A stretch of 6,091 bases of DNA from Candidatus Melainabacteria bacterium (GCA_903970565.1 CAJCJE010000243.1:1-6091); one strand, 5' to 3'. Counted from the first letter of the stretch, positions 1 to 5,705 are shown. The notes: generated by a model from the sequence alone, not told the origin. Made by a program: numbers and translations.

Positions 1-1
1 C

Positions 2-1246
2 GCGGTCGCGCGGGCCAGCCGTCTGCACCAGCAGGTCATCAGCGGAACCCTGTTGCAAACCCACGGTGTGCGTCCCGCGTGCGCCCAGTGCGAGGCCGAG
101 GTGGTCACCACCGCCAAGGGCTCCACCACACCGCTGAGCACCGCGCTGCCCAGCGGTTACGGCCCCAGCGAACTCGCGTCGGCCTACCACCTCCCCAGCT
201 CCTCGACGGCGACCTCCACCATCGCGATCATCGATGCCGGCGTCGACGGCAACCTCGCCGCCGACCTGGCGACCTACCGCTCCACCTACGGCCTCTCGCC
301 CTGCACCATCGCCAACGGCTGTCTGGTCCTGGAGAACTACACCGGCGGCAAGCAGCCGGCTCCGCAGACCAGCGGGGAGGGCGCCGAGGCGGAGGAGGAC
401 ATCGCGGTCGAGACCTCGCTGGATGTCGACATGGCCTCCGCGGCCTGCCCGTCCTGCCACATCACCGAGATCTCGGTGCCGTGGGAGGACGGCGAGAACG
501 ACAACGACACCTCCACCGGTGACTTCTCCAAGGCCGTCGCCACCGCGGTCTCCGGCGGTGCCAAGTCCGTGAGCATCAGCTACGGCTACACCCCGACCAG
601 CACCTCGACCAGTGGCACCGACCTCGCCGACTTCAACCACGCCGGGGTCGCCATCGAGGCGTCCACCGGTGACAGCGGTTTCAACGGCGGCACGCACAGT
701 TCCTGGCCCTCGGACCTGCCCTACGTGGTGGGTGTCGGTGGCACCGCGCTGACCCAGGACGGCACCACCTTCACCGAGACCGCCTGGGGTGTGGACAGCA
801 GCAACGGCGCGGCCGGCAGTGGCTGTGAGACCTACTTCACCGCCGCGAACGGCCAGCCCGCCGCGGTCACCGAGGACTGCGACAACCACCTCGCCGACGC
901 CAGCGTCTCCTCGGACGCCTCGCCGGACACCGGTCTGGCCGTCTACGACACCTACGCCCCGAGCAGCCACGAGCCCAACGACTGGATCGTGGTCGGTGGC
1001 ACCAGCGCCTCCTCGCCCTACATCGCCGGCCTGTACGCCCGCGCCGGAGTCTCCTCGACCGTCAAGGGCCCGAACACCCTGTACTCGGCGGCGTCCTCGA
1101 ACTTCCGGGACATCACCTCGGGCAACAACGAGCTGGAGGATTACTGCAGCAACTACACCGGGGTCAGCCAGGTCGTCTGCAACGCCGGCAAGGGCTGGGA
1201 CGGCCCGACCGGCCTCGGTTCGCCGGACGGTCTCGGCGCGTTCTGA
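2..1246 (+). CDS. Secreted S53 (sedolisin-type) serine peptidase, copy 1, 5' end missing
   Basis: Predicted extracellular endopeptidase of the serine-carboxyl (sedolisin/kumamolisin) family. The reading frame is open to the left window edge, so a TTG or GTG inside the window should not be taken as the start. Alignment with the downstream paralogue suggests about 45 residues, including the signal peptide, lie outside. Visible family motifs are ETSLD (Glu codon 410-412, Asp 422-424), STGDSG (Asp 671-673, oxyanion hole) and GGTSASSP (nucleophile Ser 1004-1006). The C-terminal calcium site looks intact: the DIT Asp is at 1109-1111 and the GWD Asp at 1199-1201, with the G-x-G-W-D spacing known from sedolisin. 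Ten cysteines occur in five close pairs, starting with CAQC, which suits an exported disulfide-bonded protein. Only about 50 residues precede the catalytic core in the part seen, so no standard activation prodomain is evident. A 9-residue insertion relative to copy 2 lies around 750-820. Substrate is unknown. Confidence 0.93.
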   Translation, partial: AVARASRLHQQVISGTLLQTHGVRPACAQCEAEVVTTAKGSTTPLSTALPSGYGPSELASAYHLPSSSTATSTIAIIDAGVDGNLAADLATYRSTYGLSPCTIANGCLVLENYTGGKQPAPQTSGEGAEAEEDIAVETSLDVDMASAACPSCHITEISVPWEDGENDNDTSTGDFSKAVATAVSGGAKSVSISYGYTPTSTSTSGTDLADFNHAGVAIEASTGDSGFNGGTHSSWPSDLPYVVGVGGTALTQDGTTFTETAWGVDSSNGAAGSGCETYFTAANGQPAAVTEDCDNHLADASVSSDASPDTGLAVYDTYAPSSHEPNDWIVVGGTSASSPYIAGLYARAGVSSTVKGPNTLYSAASSNFRDITSGNNELEDYCSNYTGVSQVVCNAGKGWDGPTGLGSPDGLGAF

Positions 1247-1313
1247 TTGACGGATTCACCGATTCGATGACCCACTGAAGCCGGGTCGCCCGTCGACCGG
1301 TTCGATCTCGAAC

Positions 1314-1354
1314 ACAGGAGTCCTGCTCACCAGCCCGGTGAGCAGGACTCCTGT
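1314..1354 (+). terminator. Intrinsic terminator after S53 peptidase copy 1
   Basis: A perfect 18-bp stem (1314-1331 with 1337-1354) encloses a 5-nt AGCCC loop, 68 bp after the stop codon. The downstream strand is only moderately T-rich (TTCTGTCCTGTGT), as is common for actinobacterial hairpin terminators. It should separate transcription of the two peptidase genes, so copy 2 probably has its own promoter. Confidence 0.85.
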
Positions 1355-1430
1355 TCTGTCCTGTGTGGACTCATATGTCCGCGCCGGGAACCCCGGGCAA
1401 ATGTGAACAAGAACCTGCTAAAGGACTGCC

Positions 1431-1455
1431 GACTACCTTCCTACGTTGGGTAGTC
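1431..1455 (+). promoter_or_regulatory. Inverted repeat around a possible -10 box upstream of S53 copy 2
   Basis: GACTACC (1431-1437) and GGTAGTC (1449-1455) form a 7-bp inverted repeat with an 11-nt spacer. The spacer contains TACGTT (1442-1447), which fits the actinobacterial TANNNT -10 pattern. I see no convincing -35 hexamer at 16-19 bp. The arrangement suggests an operator over a promoter, with transcription starting near 1454 and a leader of about 110 nt. The promoter call is inference; the repeat itself is visible. It lies in the 317-bp gap 1247-1563, which holds no credible gene. Confidence 0.35.
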
Positions 1456-1483
1456 ACGGCCTCACTTTGGGGTGACCCTCATT

Positions 1484-1547
1484 CGGGTAAGCCCGCTTCG
1501 CCACTCCCTGCCGTAGCGAAGAGGTCGAGCGGGACAGCGTAAGTCCC
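1484..1547 (+). other. Potentially structured 5' leader of S53 copy 2
   Basis: Several complementary segments are packed between the possible promoter and the ribosome binding site. CGGG/CCCG (1484-1487 with 1492-1495) is one small hairpin. CCCGCT (1492-1497) pairs with AGCGGG (1528-1533). CTTCGC (1496-1501) pairs with GCGAAG (1516-1521). GGGAC (1531-1535) pairs with GTCCC (1543-1547) around an AGCGTAA loop. Several of these pairings exclude one another, so alternative folds are possible. I cannot match it to a known riboswitch class. Confidence 0.35.
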
Positions 1548-1554
1548 CATCTAT

Positions 1555-1560
1555 GGAGGA
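1555..1560 (+). promoter_or_regulatory. Ribosome binding site fixing the GTG start of S53 copy 2
   Basis: GGAGGA lies 3 nt before GTG 1564. The spacing is short, but the GTG opens directly onto a good signal peptide. The nearby ATG at 1553 is in another frame and overlaps the site, so it is not the start. Confidence 0.75.
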
Positions 1561-1563
1561 ACA

Positions 1564-2916
1564 GTGTTCCCAACGAGGGCAACCGCCACCCGGTGGTCGG
1601 CACGGCTGGCGATCACGGTCGTGGCCGCCGCAACCTGCGTGCTGCCATCCGTCACGGCGGCATCGGCCACACCCGGCGCCGAAGCCGCGACGGCCAGCGC
1701 GACCGCGCAGGCCAACCAGATCCGCCAGGAAGTCCGCAGCGGCACCCTGCTGCGCACTCACGGCGTGCACAAGGTATGCGCCGCGTGCGACGCCGAGGTG
1801 GTCACCACGGCCAAGGGGTCGACCAGGCCGTTGAGCACCGCCCAGGCGAGCGGCTACGGACCCGGCGATCTCGACTCGGCATACAACCTGCCCACCTCCT
1901 CCACGTCGACGGCGACCATCGCCATCATCGACGCCGGGGTGGACGGCAACCTGGAGTCCGATCTGGACACCTACCGCTCGAACTACGGCCTGCCGGAGTG
2001 CACCTCCGACAACGGCTGCCTGACGTTGGAGAACTACACCGGCGGCGCGCAGCCCGCTCCGCAGACCGGCGGAGACGGTGCCTCGGCGGAGGAGGACATC
2101 GCGGTCGAAACCTCGCTGGACGTCGACCTGGCCTCCGCGGCCTGCCCGACCTGCCACATCCTGGAGATCTCGGTGCCGTGGGAGGACGGCGAGAACGACA
2201 ACGACACCTCCACCGGTGACTTCTCCACCGCCGTCGCGACCGCGGTCGCGGCCGGTGCGAGTTCGGTGAGCATCAGCTACGGCTACACCGCGACCAGCAA
2301 CTCCACCAGCGGCGCCGACCTCGCCGACTTCGACGCGCCGGGCGTCGCCATCGAGGCGTCCACCGGTGACAGCGGCTTCAACGGTGGCACCCACACCTCC
2401 TGGCCCTCGGACCTGCCGACCGTGATCGGCGTCGGCGGCACCACCCTCAACGGCCCCGGTGACGAGACCGCGTGGAGCGACGGCGGCAGTGGCTGCGAGA
2501 CCGACTTCAGCGCGGCCAACGGGCAGCCGGCCGCGGTGACCGCGGACTGCGGCAACGCCCTCGCCGTCGCGGACGTGGCCTCCGACGCCGACCCGAACAC
2601 CGGCGTCGCGGTGTACGACAGCTACGCGCCCAGCAGCGGCCAGCCCGCTGACTGGACCGTGGTCGGTGGCACCAGCGCCTCCTCGCCGTTCATCGCGGGC
2701 CTGTTCGCCAATGCCGGTATCCCCGCCGGTCTCAACGGTCCGAACACCCTCTACGCGGCGCCGTCCTCGGACTTCAACAACATCACCTCGGGCAACAACG
2801 AGGCGAACGACCAGTGCGCGAACTATCCCGCGCTCAGCCCGGCCGTCTGCAACGCCGGCCCCGGCTGGAACGGCCCGACCGGCCTCGGTACCCCGAACGG
2901 TCTCGGCGCGTTCTGA
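1564..2916 (+). CDS. Secreted S53 (sedolisin-type) serine peptidase, copy 2
   Basis: Complete 450-residue paralogue of the upstream gene, about three-quarters identical by eye. Residues 1-35 form a signal peptide: arginines at 5, 10 and 14, a hydrophobic core at about 15-32, and a likely cleavage after Ala-Ser-Ala 33-35. The catalytic core begins near residue 98. Catalytic residues are Glu182 and Asp186 (ETSLD), Asp269 (STGDSG) and Ser371 (GGTSASSP). Cysteines 72/75, 146/152, 194/197, 311/329 and 418/429 are all shared with copy 1. Only about 60 residues separate the signal peptide from the core, against roughly 150-200 for the usual S53 prodomain. The positions of the two side-chain calcium ligands carry Asn406 and Asn436 instead of Asp, while the backbone-ligand glycines 432 and 434 remain. 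The product should be an exported endopeptidase, perhaps with altered calcium dependence. An S8 subtilisin is less likely because the S53 E-x-x-x-D pair is present. Confidence 0.95.
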   Translation: MFPTRATATRWSARLAITVVAAATCVLPSVTAASATPGAEAATASATAQANQIRQEVRSGTLLRTHGVHKVCAACDAEVVTTAKGSTRPLSTAQASGYGPGDLDSAYNLPTSSTSTATIAIIDAGVDGNLESDLDTYRSNYGLPECTSDNGCLTLENYTGGAQPAPQTGGDGASAEEDIAVETSLDVDLASAACPTCHILEISVPWEDGENDNDTSTGDFSTAVATAVAAGASSVSISYGYTATSNSTSGADLADFDAPGVAIEASTGDSGFNGGTHTSWPSDLPTVIGVGGTTLNGPGDETAWSDGGSGCETDFSAANGQPAAVTADCGNALAVADVASDADPNTGVAVYDSYAPSSGQPADWTVVGGTSASSPFIAGLFANAGIPAGLNGPNTLYAAPSSDFNNITSGNNEANDQCANYPALSPAVCNAGPGWNGPTGLGTPNGLGAF

Positions 2917-2950
2917 TCGGTTCCTCCTCGCCCGCGCACGAATGATCGAC

Positions 2951-2985
2951 GGGCCCGGTCCGCCACTTCTCGGCGGATCGGGCCC
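2951..2985. terminator. Terminator hairpin between S53 copy 2 and the convergent PP2C gene
   Basis: A 14-bp GC-rich stem (2951-2964 with 2972-2985, one G-T wobble at 2958/2978) encloses a 7-nt ACTTCTC loop. It sits in the 99-bp gap between two converging genes and has no T-tract on either side. It could end transcription from both directions. Confidence 0.75.
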
Positions 2986-3015
2986 CGTTGGCGGCGTCGT
3001 GGTGGTTCAGGTGGT

Positions 3016-3759
3016 TCAGGCGGCGAGTTCGACGGCGTGCACCGGCGGCGGATCGATGATCATCGAGGTCGCGTTGTCCTTGCCGCCGATCAGCTGCGCG
3101 TACTCGACCAGCGTGTTCGCCGCGACGGCGGGCGAAGGCTGCTCATCGAGCATGGCCCGGATTCGGCCGATGTCCACCGTCTTGTGCACGCCGTCGGAGC
3201 ACAGCAGCAACCGCGAGTGGCCGATGCTGGTCCTGGTGCGCCCGATCCGCTCCGGCTTGGTGGTGCGCACGCTGGTGGTGACCAGGTGCTCCATCCTCGG
3301 CGTCGGCGCCTGGTTGTGTGCCCGGAAGTACTCGGCGACCGTGTGGTCGTTGGTGATCTGCTCCAGGATGCGGCCGTTCCAGTGGTAGGCGCGGCAGTCG
3401 CCGACCCAGGCCACGTCGCAGCCGGTCCGCGCCGCGCCGACCTGCGGCACCGCGACCACCAGTACGCAGTCCCCGCCGTCCCTGCCCGGCGCCGCGCTGA
3501 TCACCGCCTGCTGAGCGGCCAGAATCCCGGCCACCGGGCCTTCGACGGCGGCGACCCCGGCCGCCACCTCGGCAGCCAGCCGTGCGGTGCGCGCGGCGGT
3601 CTCGTCGTCACCGACCCCGTCCGCGACCACGTAGGCGGTCAGCCCGGTCGTCGGGTCGGTGTGCACCGCGGTGGCATCCGCGTTGACCTTGCGCGGCCCA
3701 CGTGCGCTCACGGTGTCCCAATGAGGCAGAACAGTCGGCAGGGGATAGTGGGCCAGCAT
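3016..3759 (-). CDS. PP2C-family serine/threonine protein phosphatase
   Basis: Metal-dependent phosphatase of 247 residues, essentially one cytosolic PP2C domain with no membrane segment. Motifs run in the family order: VNAD (Asp28), VADGVG (Asp47-Gly48), WVGDCRAYHWNG (118-129) followed by ITNDHT (135-140), LLLCSDG (184-190, Asp189) and KDN (227-229, Asp228). These give the acidic residues that bind the Mn/Mg pair. The usual GTT motif before the GDSRAY-like strand is replaced by GGDC (95-98). The start is ATG 3759 because a full AAGGAGGT precedes it by 5 nt; an in-frame ATG at 3819 has no such support. The stop is followed 9 bp later by a second in-frame TGA inside a tandem 9-bp repeat. PP2C enzymes often reverse Ser/Thr kinase signalling, but no kinase is in view, so the target is unknown. 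Confidence 0.9.
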   Translation of the reverse strand: MLAHYPLPTVLPHWDTVSARGPRKVNADATAVHTDPTTGLTAYVVADGVGDDETAARTARLAAEVAAGVAAVEGPVAGILAAQQAVISAAPGRDGGDCVLVVAVPQVGAARTGCDVAWVGDCRAYHWNGRILEQITNDHTVAEYFRAHNQAPTPRMEHLVTTSVRTTKPERIGRTRTSIGHSRLLLCSDGVHKTVDIGRIRAMLDEQPSPAVAANTLVEYAQLIGGKDNATSMIIDPPPVHAVELAA

Positions 3760-3764
3760 CGGTG

Positions 3765-3772
3765 ACCTCCTT
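3765..3772 (-). promoter_or_regulatory. Strong Shine-Dalgarno site of the PP2C gene
   Basis: On the minus strand this reads AAGGAGGT, a full match to the anti-Shine-Dalgarno, 5 nt before ATG 3759. It decides the start against the longer in-frame ATG at 3819. Confidence 0.88.
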
Positions 3773-3781
3773 GCGTCGCGC

Positions 3782-3799
3782 CGGGGGGCGGAACCCCCG
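3782..3799 (-). other. Short GC hairpin upstream of the PP2C ribosome binding site
   Basis: CGGGGG (3782-3787) and CCCCCG (3794-3799) form a 6-bp stem around a 6-nt loop, just ahead of the Shine-Dalgarno. In the PP2C transcript it would sit in the leader, if transcription starts upstream of it. A minus-strand TGATAC near 3803-3808 could be a -10 box, but I find no clear -35. Function unknown. Confidence 0.3.
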
Positions 3800-3902
3800 C
3801 GTATCACCGCGTGACTCAAGGAAACCGCTCAACCAAGGCAACAGCTCAGAACTACCCCAGAATAAGCTGAGAATCGTGTCGACCCTCGCCCGACTTCTCG
3901 TG

Positions 3903-3973
3903 CCTCGGAGCGGTCTCAACCCTCGCCGAGCGGGTCTCAACCTTCGTCGATCGGTTCTCAGCCTGCGCCGAGC
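3903..3973. repeat. Imperfect 21-bp tandem repeats across the acetyltransferase stop
   Basis: Three units and part of a fourth follow the plus-strand pattern CCTCG-CGAGCGG-TCTCAAC: 3903-3920 (18 bp, shortened), 3921-3941, 3942-3962 and a partial unit 3963-3973. The core TCTCAAC or TCTCAGC recurs in units 1-3. The minus-strand acetyltransferase stop codon (3958-3960) falls inside unit 3, so the array spans the end of the gene and its 3' flank. It is too short and too variable to be a CRISPR array. Confidence 0.65.
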
Positions 3974-4461
3974 GCGCCGAGGGCGTCGCCGGCCAGCCGA
4001 TAGGTGATCCAGTCGCGCTGTGGTCGGGCGCCGAGTTTCTCGTAGAACTGGATCGACGGGGTGTTCCAGTCGAGCACCGCCCACTGCAACCGGCTGTAGC
4101 CGTTGCGCCGGCATTCCCGAGCCAACTCCACCAACAGCGCGAAACCGAGCCCGGTGCCCCGGCGCTCCGGCGTGACGTAGAGATCCTCCAGGTAGATCCC
4201 GTGCACGCCGTCCCAGGTGGAGAAGGTGCGGAACCACACCGCGCAGCCGACCACGACGCCATCGTGTTCGGCGACGTGCGCGAACAGTGCCGGATTCGCG
4301 CCGAACAGCGCGCCGTGCAACTGCTCGACGGTCAGGGTGAACTCCTCCGGCGCCTTCTCGTACGTCGCGAGTTCGCGGCACAGCTCGACGATCCGCTCCA
4401 CATCGGACGGTAATGCGCGCCGAATCCCTTGTCCTGCCTTGATTTCCGCTGACTCAGACAT
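3958..4461 (-). CDS. GNAT N-acetyltransferase, SSAT (diamine/thialysine acetyltransferase)-like
   Basis: Cytosolic acetyltransferase of 167 residues covering one GNAT fold. Its layout matches the spermidine/spermine acetyltransferase group: IRRALPSDVERI at the N-terminus (13-24), ELATYEK (30-36), YLEDLYV (90-96), the acetyl-CoA loop RRGTGLG (100-106), then WAVLDWNTPSIQFYEKLGA (127-145), with Tyr140 in the place of the SSAT general acid. Expected activity is acetyl transfer from acetyl-CoA to a small amine such as a polyamine or thialysine; the acceptor is inferred from family resemblance only. The start is ATG 4461, with GGAG 5 nt upstream. A longer in-frame start at 4506 would add an Arg-rich stretch inside the upstream gene. 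ATG 4461 overlaps the histidine phosphatase stop by 8 nt (ATGTCTGA), implying translational coupling in one operon. Confidence 0.88.
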   Translation of the reverse strand: MSESAEIKAGQGIRRALPSDVERIVELCRELATYEKAPEEFTLTVEQLHGALFGANPALFAHVAEHDGVVVGCAVWFRTFSTWDGVHGIYLEDLYVTPERRGTGLGFALLVELARECRRNGYSRLQWAVLDWNTPSIQFYEKLGARPQRDWITYRLAGDALGALGAG

Positions 4462-5128
4462 CCGCGCTCCACGGTGGAATGTTCGAGCGGACGACCTGGC
4501 GGGCACCGCGTTCCGAACCGAGCACCGTGGTGCCGGCCGGATCGAGACCGAACTGCACGCCCTCGGCCGCGGTCAAACCCAGCCAGGCCGCGACGAGTAC
4601 CCGGCTGAAATGCCCGTGTCCGATCAGGATGACGTCACCGCGAGTCATCGCGGCGGTCACCCGGTCGAGCAGTTTATTGGCCCGCGCGGTGACCTGATCG
4701 CCGGTTTCGCCACCCGGAATCGGATGTGTCCACACTTTCCAGCCCGGCACCCGCTCGCGGATCTGTTCGGTGGTCAGGCCCTCGTAGTCGCCGTAGTCCC
4801 ATTCGGCCAGTTCGTCGGTTACCTCGTCGACGTGCAGGCCGGCGAGGCCAGCGGTGTGCTGGGCTCGCTGGCGGGGGCTGCTCAGCACGAGGGCCGGCGG
4901 CAGGTGGGTTCCGCGCAGATGACTGAGCACCAGGCCGGCACGCCGGGCCTGCTGTTCGCCTTCGACGGTCAGCGGAATGTCGGTTCGGCCGGTGTGTTGG
5001 CCGGTGAGCGACCACTCGGTCTCGCCGTGACGCAGTACGTAGATTACTGGTTGCTCGTCGGAAGCCACCCGAACATCGTAGGGAGCGCTGGTGTCCCGCA
5101 CCGGCCGAACTAGCGCGATCCGCGCCAC
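4454..5128 (-). CDS. Histidine phosphatase (acid phosphatase, phosphoglycerate-mutase-like; Rv3214-type)
   Basis: Member of the branch-1 histidine phosphatase superfamily, 224 residues from GTG 5128. VLRHGETEW (31-39) carries the catalytic His34 and its Arg. SSPRQRAQHTA (83-93), LAEWDYGDYEGLTTEQIRE (106-124) and IGHGHFSR (168-175), with the second His, complete the phosphate pocket. The LAEWDYG-YEGLTT block closely matches my recollection of M. tuberculosis Rv3214 (gpm2), described as a broad-range acid phosphatase rather than a true mutase. Downstream it overlaps the acetyltransferase start, so the two form an operon. The start is uncertain. GTG 5128 has a -10-like TAGGAT 6 nt upstream that could give a leaderless mRNA and also contains AGGA. 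GTG 5068 would give 204 residues, near the family length, but has no ribosome binding site. From 5128 the protein has about 20 extra N-terminal residues. Confidence 0.88.
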   Translation of the reverse strand: MARIALVRPVRDTSAPYDVRVASDEQPVIYVLRHGETEWSLTGQHTGRTDIPLTVEGEQQARRAGLVLSHLRGTHLPPALVLSSPRQRAQHTAGLAGLHVDEVTDELAEWDYGDYEGLTTEQIRERVPGWKVWTHPIPGGETGDQVTARANKLLDRVTAAMTRGDVILIGHGHFSRVLVAAWLGLTAAEGVQFGLDPAGTTVLGSERGARQVVRSNIPPWSADV

Positions 5129-5150
5129 AATGGCATCCTACTCACGAGTA
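5129..5150 (-). promoter_or_regulatory. Possible leaderless promoter and palindrome in the divergent region
   Basis: On the minus strand TAGGAT (5135-5140) matches the TANNNT -10 pattern and stands 6 nt before GTG 5128, the layout known for leaderless actinobacterial genes. No clear -35 is seen. TACTC (5139-5143) and GAGTA (5146-5150) form a 10-bp palindrome with a 2-nt spacer that abuts this box. It lies between two divergent starts (5128 and 5172), so one regulator could act on both genes. The palindrome is visible; the function is inference. Confidence 0.4.
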
Positions 5151-5161
5151 ACAATGTTCTC

Positions 5162-5168
5162 GGGAGGT
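5162..5168 (+). promoter_or_regulatory. Ribosome binding site of the DUF4442 gene
   Basis: GGGAGGT lies 3 nt before GTG 5172. It is the only good site in front of the N-terminal frame of this gene, and it supports 5172 over the in-frame ATGs at 5130 and 5154 or the unsupported GTG at 5201 in the other frame. Confidence 0.75.
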
Positions 5169-5171
5169 CAG

Positions 5172-5689
5172 GTGGCCGAGCAGAATTCCACCTTCGCGAT
5201 GTGGCAGCGGTTGACGCGACGCCCCTTCGGCCGCCCACTCTTCTCGGCCGCGATGTGTCTGCGGGTGCCCTACTTCGCCACGTGCTGCCGACGGTACGTA
5301 CGCTGCGGCCGGGCTTTTGCGAGGTCAGGGCGCCAAAATGGTGGGGAGTGCACAACCACATCGGCACCTTCCACGCCATCGCCGCCTGCAACCTCGCCGA
5401 GGCCGCGATGGGAATGCTCGCCGAGGCCACCGTGCCGGCCACGCACCGCTGGCTGCCGCGCGGCATGACCACCGACTATGTGGCCAAGGCCACCACCGGC
5501 CTGCGCGCCGTCGCCGAACTCGGCGAGGTGCCGGACTTCACCGAGTCGGACTTCGGGGCGCCGGTGGACCTCCCGGTCCCGGTCACCGTCTACGACTCGG
5601 CCGACAAGCCGGTGGTCCGCGCGGTGATCACCATCCGCGTCTCACCCAGACCCGCCCGAACCGAAGCCAGGGTTGCCGTCGCGGACTGA
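5172..5689 (+). pseudogene. DUF4442 / hotdog-fold protein gene, interrupted by an apparent 1-base deletion
   Basis: The start is GTG 5172, giving MAEQNSTFAMWQRLTRRPFG and reading sensibly to VPYFA (codon 5277-5279). The frame then breaks. The family-like continuation VLPTVRTLRPGFCEVRAPKW resumes at GTG 5282 in the frame one base back and runs to TGA 5689 through VHNHIGTFHAIAACNLAE, HRWLPRGMTTDY and a terminal ITIRVSPRP. Adding one G after 5282 (ACG-GTG) restores a protein of about 172 residues, the usual size for actinobacterial DUF4442 hotdog proteins, which resemble thioesterases but have no settled function. Staying in the first frame appends unrelated sequence to 5468. Starting at GTG 5201 in the second frame loses the conserved N-terminus and lacks a binding site. 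Codon use is normal on both sides, so the lesion is recent or is a sequencing error. The intact form may belong to acyl-thioester metabolism, by fold only. Confidence 0.8.
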
Positions 5690-5692
5690 CCT

Positions 5693-5705
5693 CGGCCCGT
5701 GGCCG
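5693..5705. terminator. Short hairpin between converging genes
   Basis: CGGCC (5693-5697) and GGCCG (5701-5705) enclose a 3-nt loop within the 28-bp gap between the DUF4442 stop and the converging gene's stop. The stem is only 5 bp and has no T-tract, so it is a weak bidirectional terminator candidate. Confidence 0.3.

Noticed and set aside
1470..1550. Possible c-di-AMP (ydaO-type) riboswitch suggested by GGGGTGA and AGCGTAAG
   Set aside because: Only short fragments match; the conserved core and its pseudoknot segments could not be laid out.
1915..1960. IAIIDAGVDGNL resembles the catalytic Asp motif of S8 subtilisins
   Set aside because: The downstream ETSLD pair, the STGDSG Asp and the GTSASSP Ser follow the S53 order, and no S8 His motif is present.
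1462..2394. Long open frame of 310 codons on the minus strand, antisense to S53 copy 2
   Set aside because: It has low-complexity Gly/Val/Arg-rich translation, overlaps a clearly recognisable gene, and is the usual antisense shadow in high-GC DNA.
3903..3973. CRISPR array
   Set aside because: Units are contiguous, imperfect and 18-21 bp long, with no unique spacers and no cas genes nearby.
3702..4007. Plus-strand Arg-rich open frame across the PP2C upstream region
   Set aside because: It overlaps the PP2C 5' end and its leader, has no ribosome binding site, and its heptads come from the DNA repeat.
4217..5113. Open plus-strand frame of 298 codons opposite the acetyltransferase and phosphatase genes
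   Set aside because: Both minus-strand genes have clear family motifs and an operon overlap; this frame shows no recognisable domain and no ribosome binding site.
5277..5285. Programmed -1 ribosomal frameshift in the DUF4442 gene
   Set aside because: GCCACGTG is not a slippery heptamer and no strong downstream structure is evident; a one-base deletion or sequencing error is simpler.
5201..5689. Intact shorter gene from GTG 5201
   Set aside because: The GTG has no Shine-Dalgarno, and the residues up to 5282 do not look like the family, whereas the other frame supplies the conserved N-terminus with a good site.
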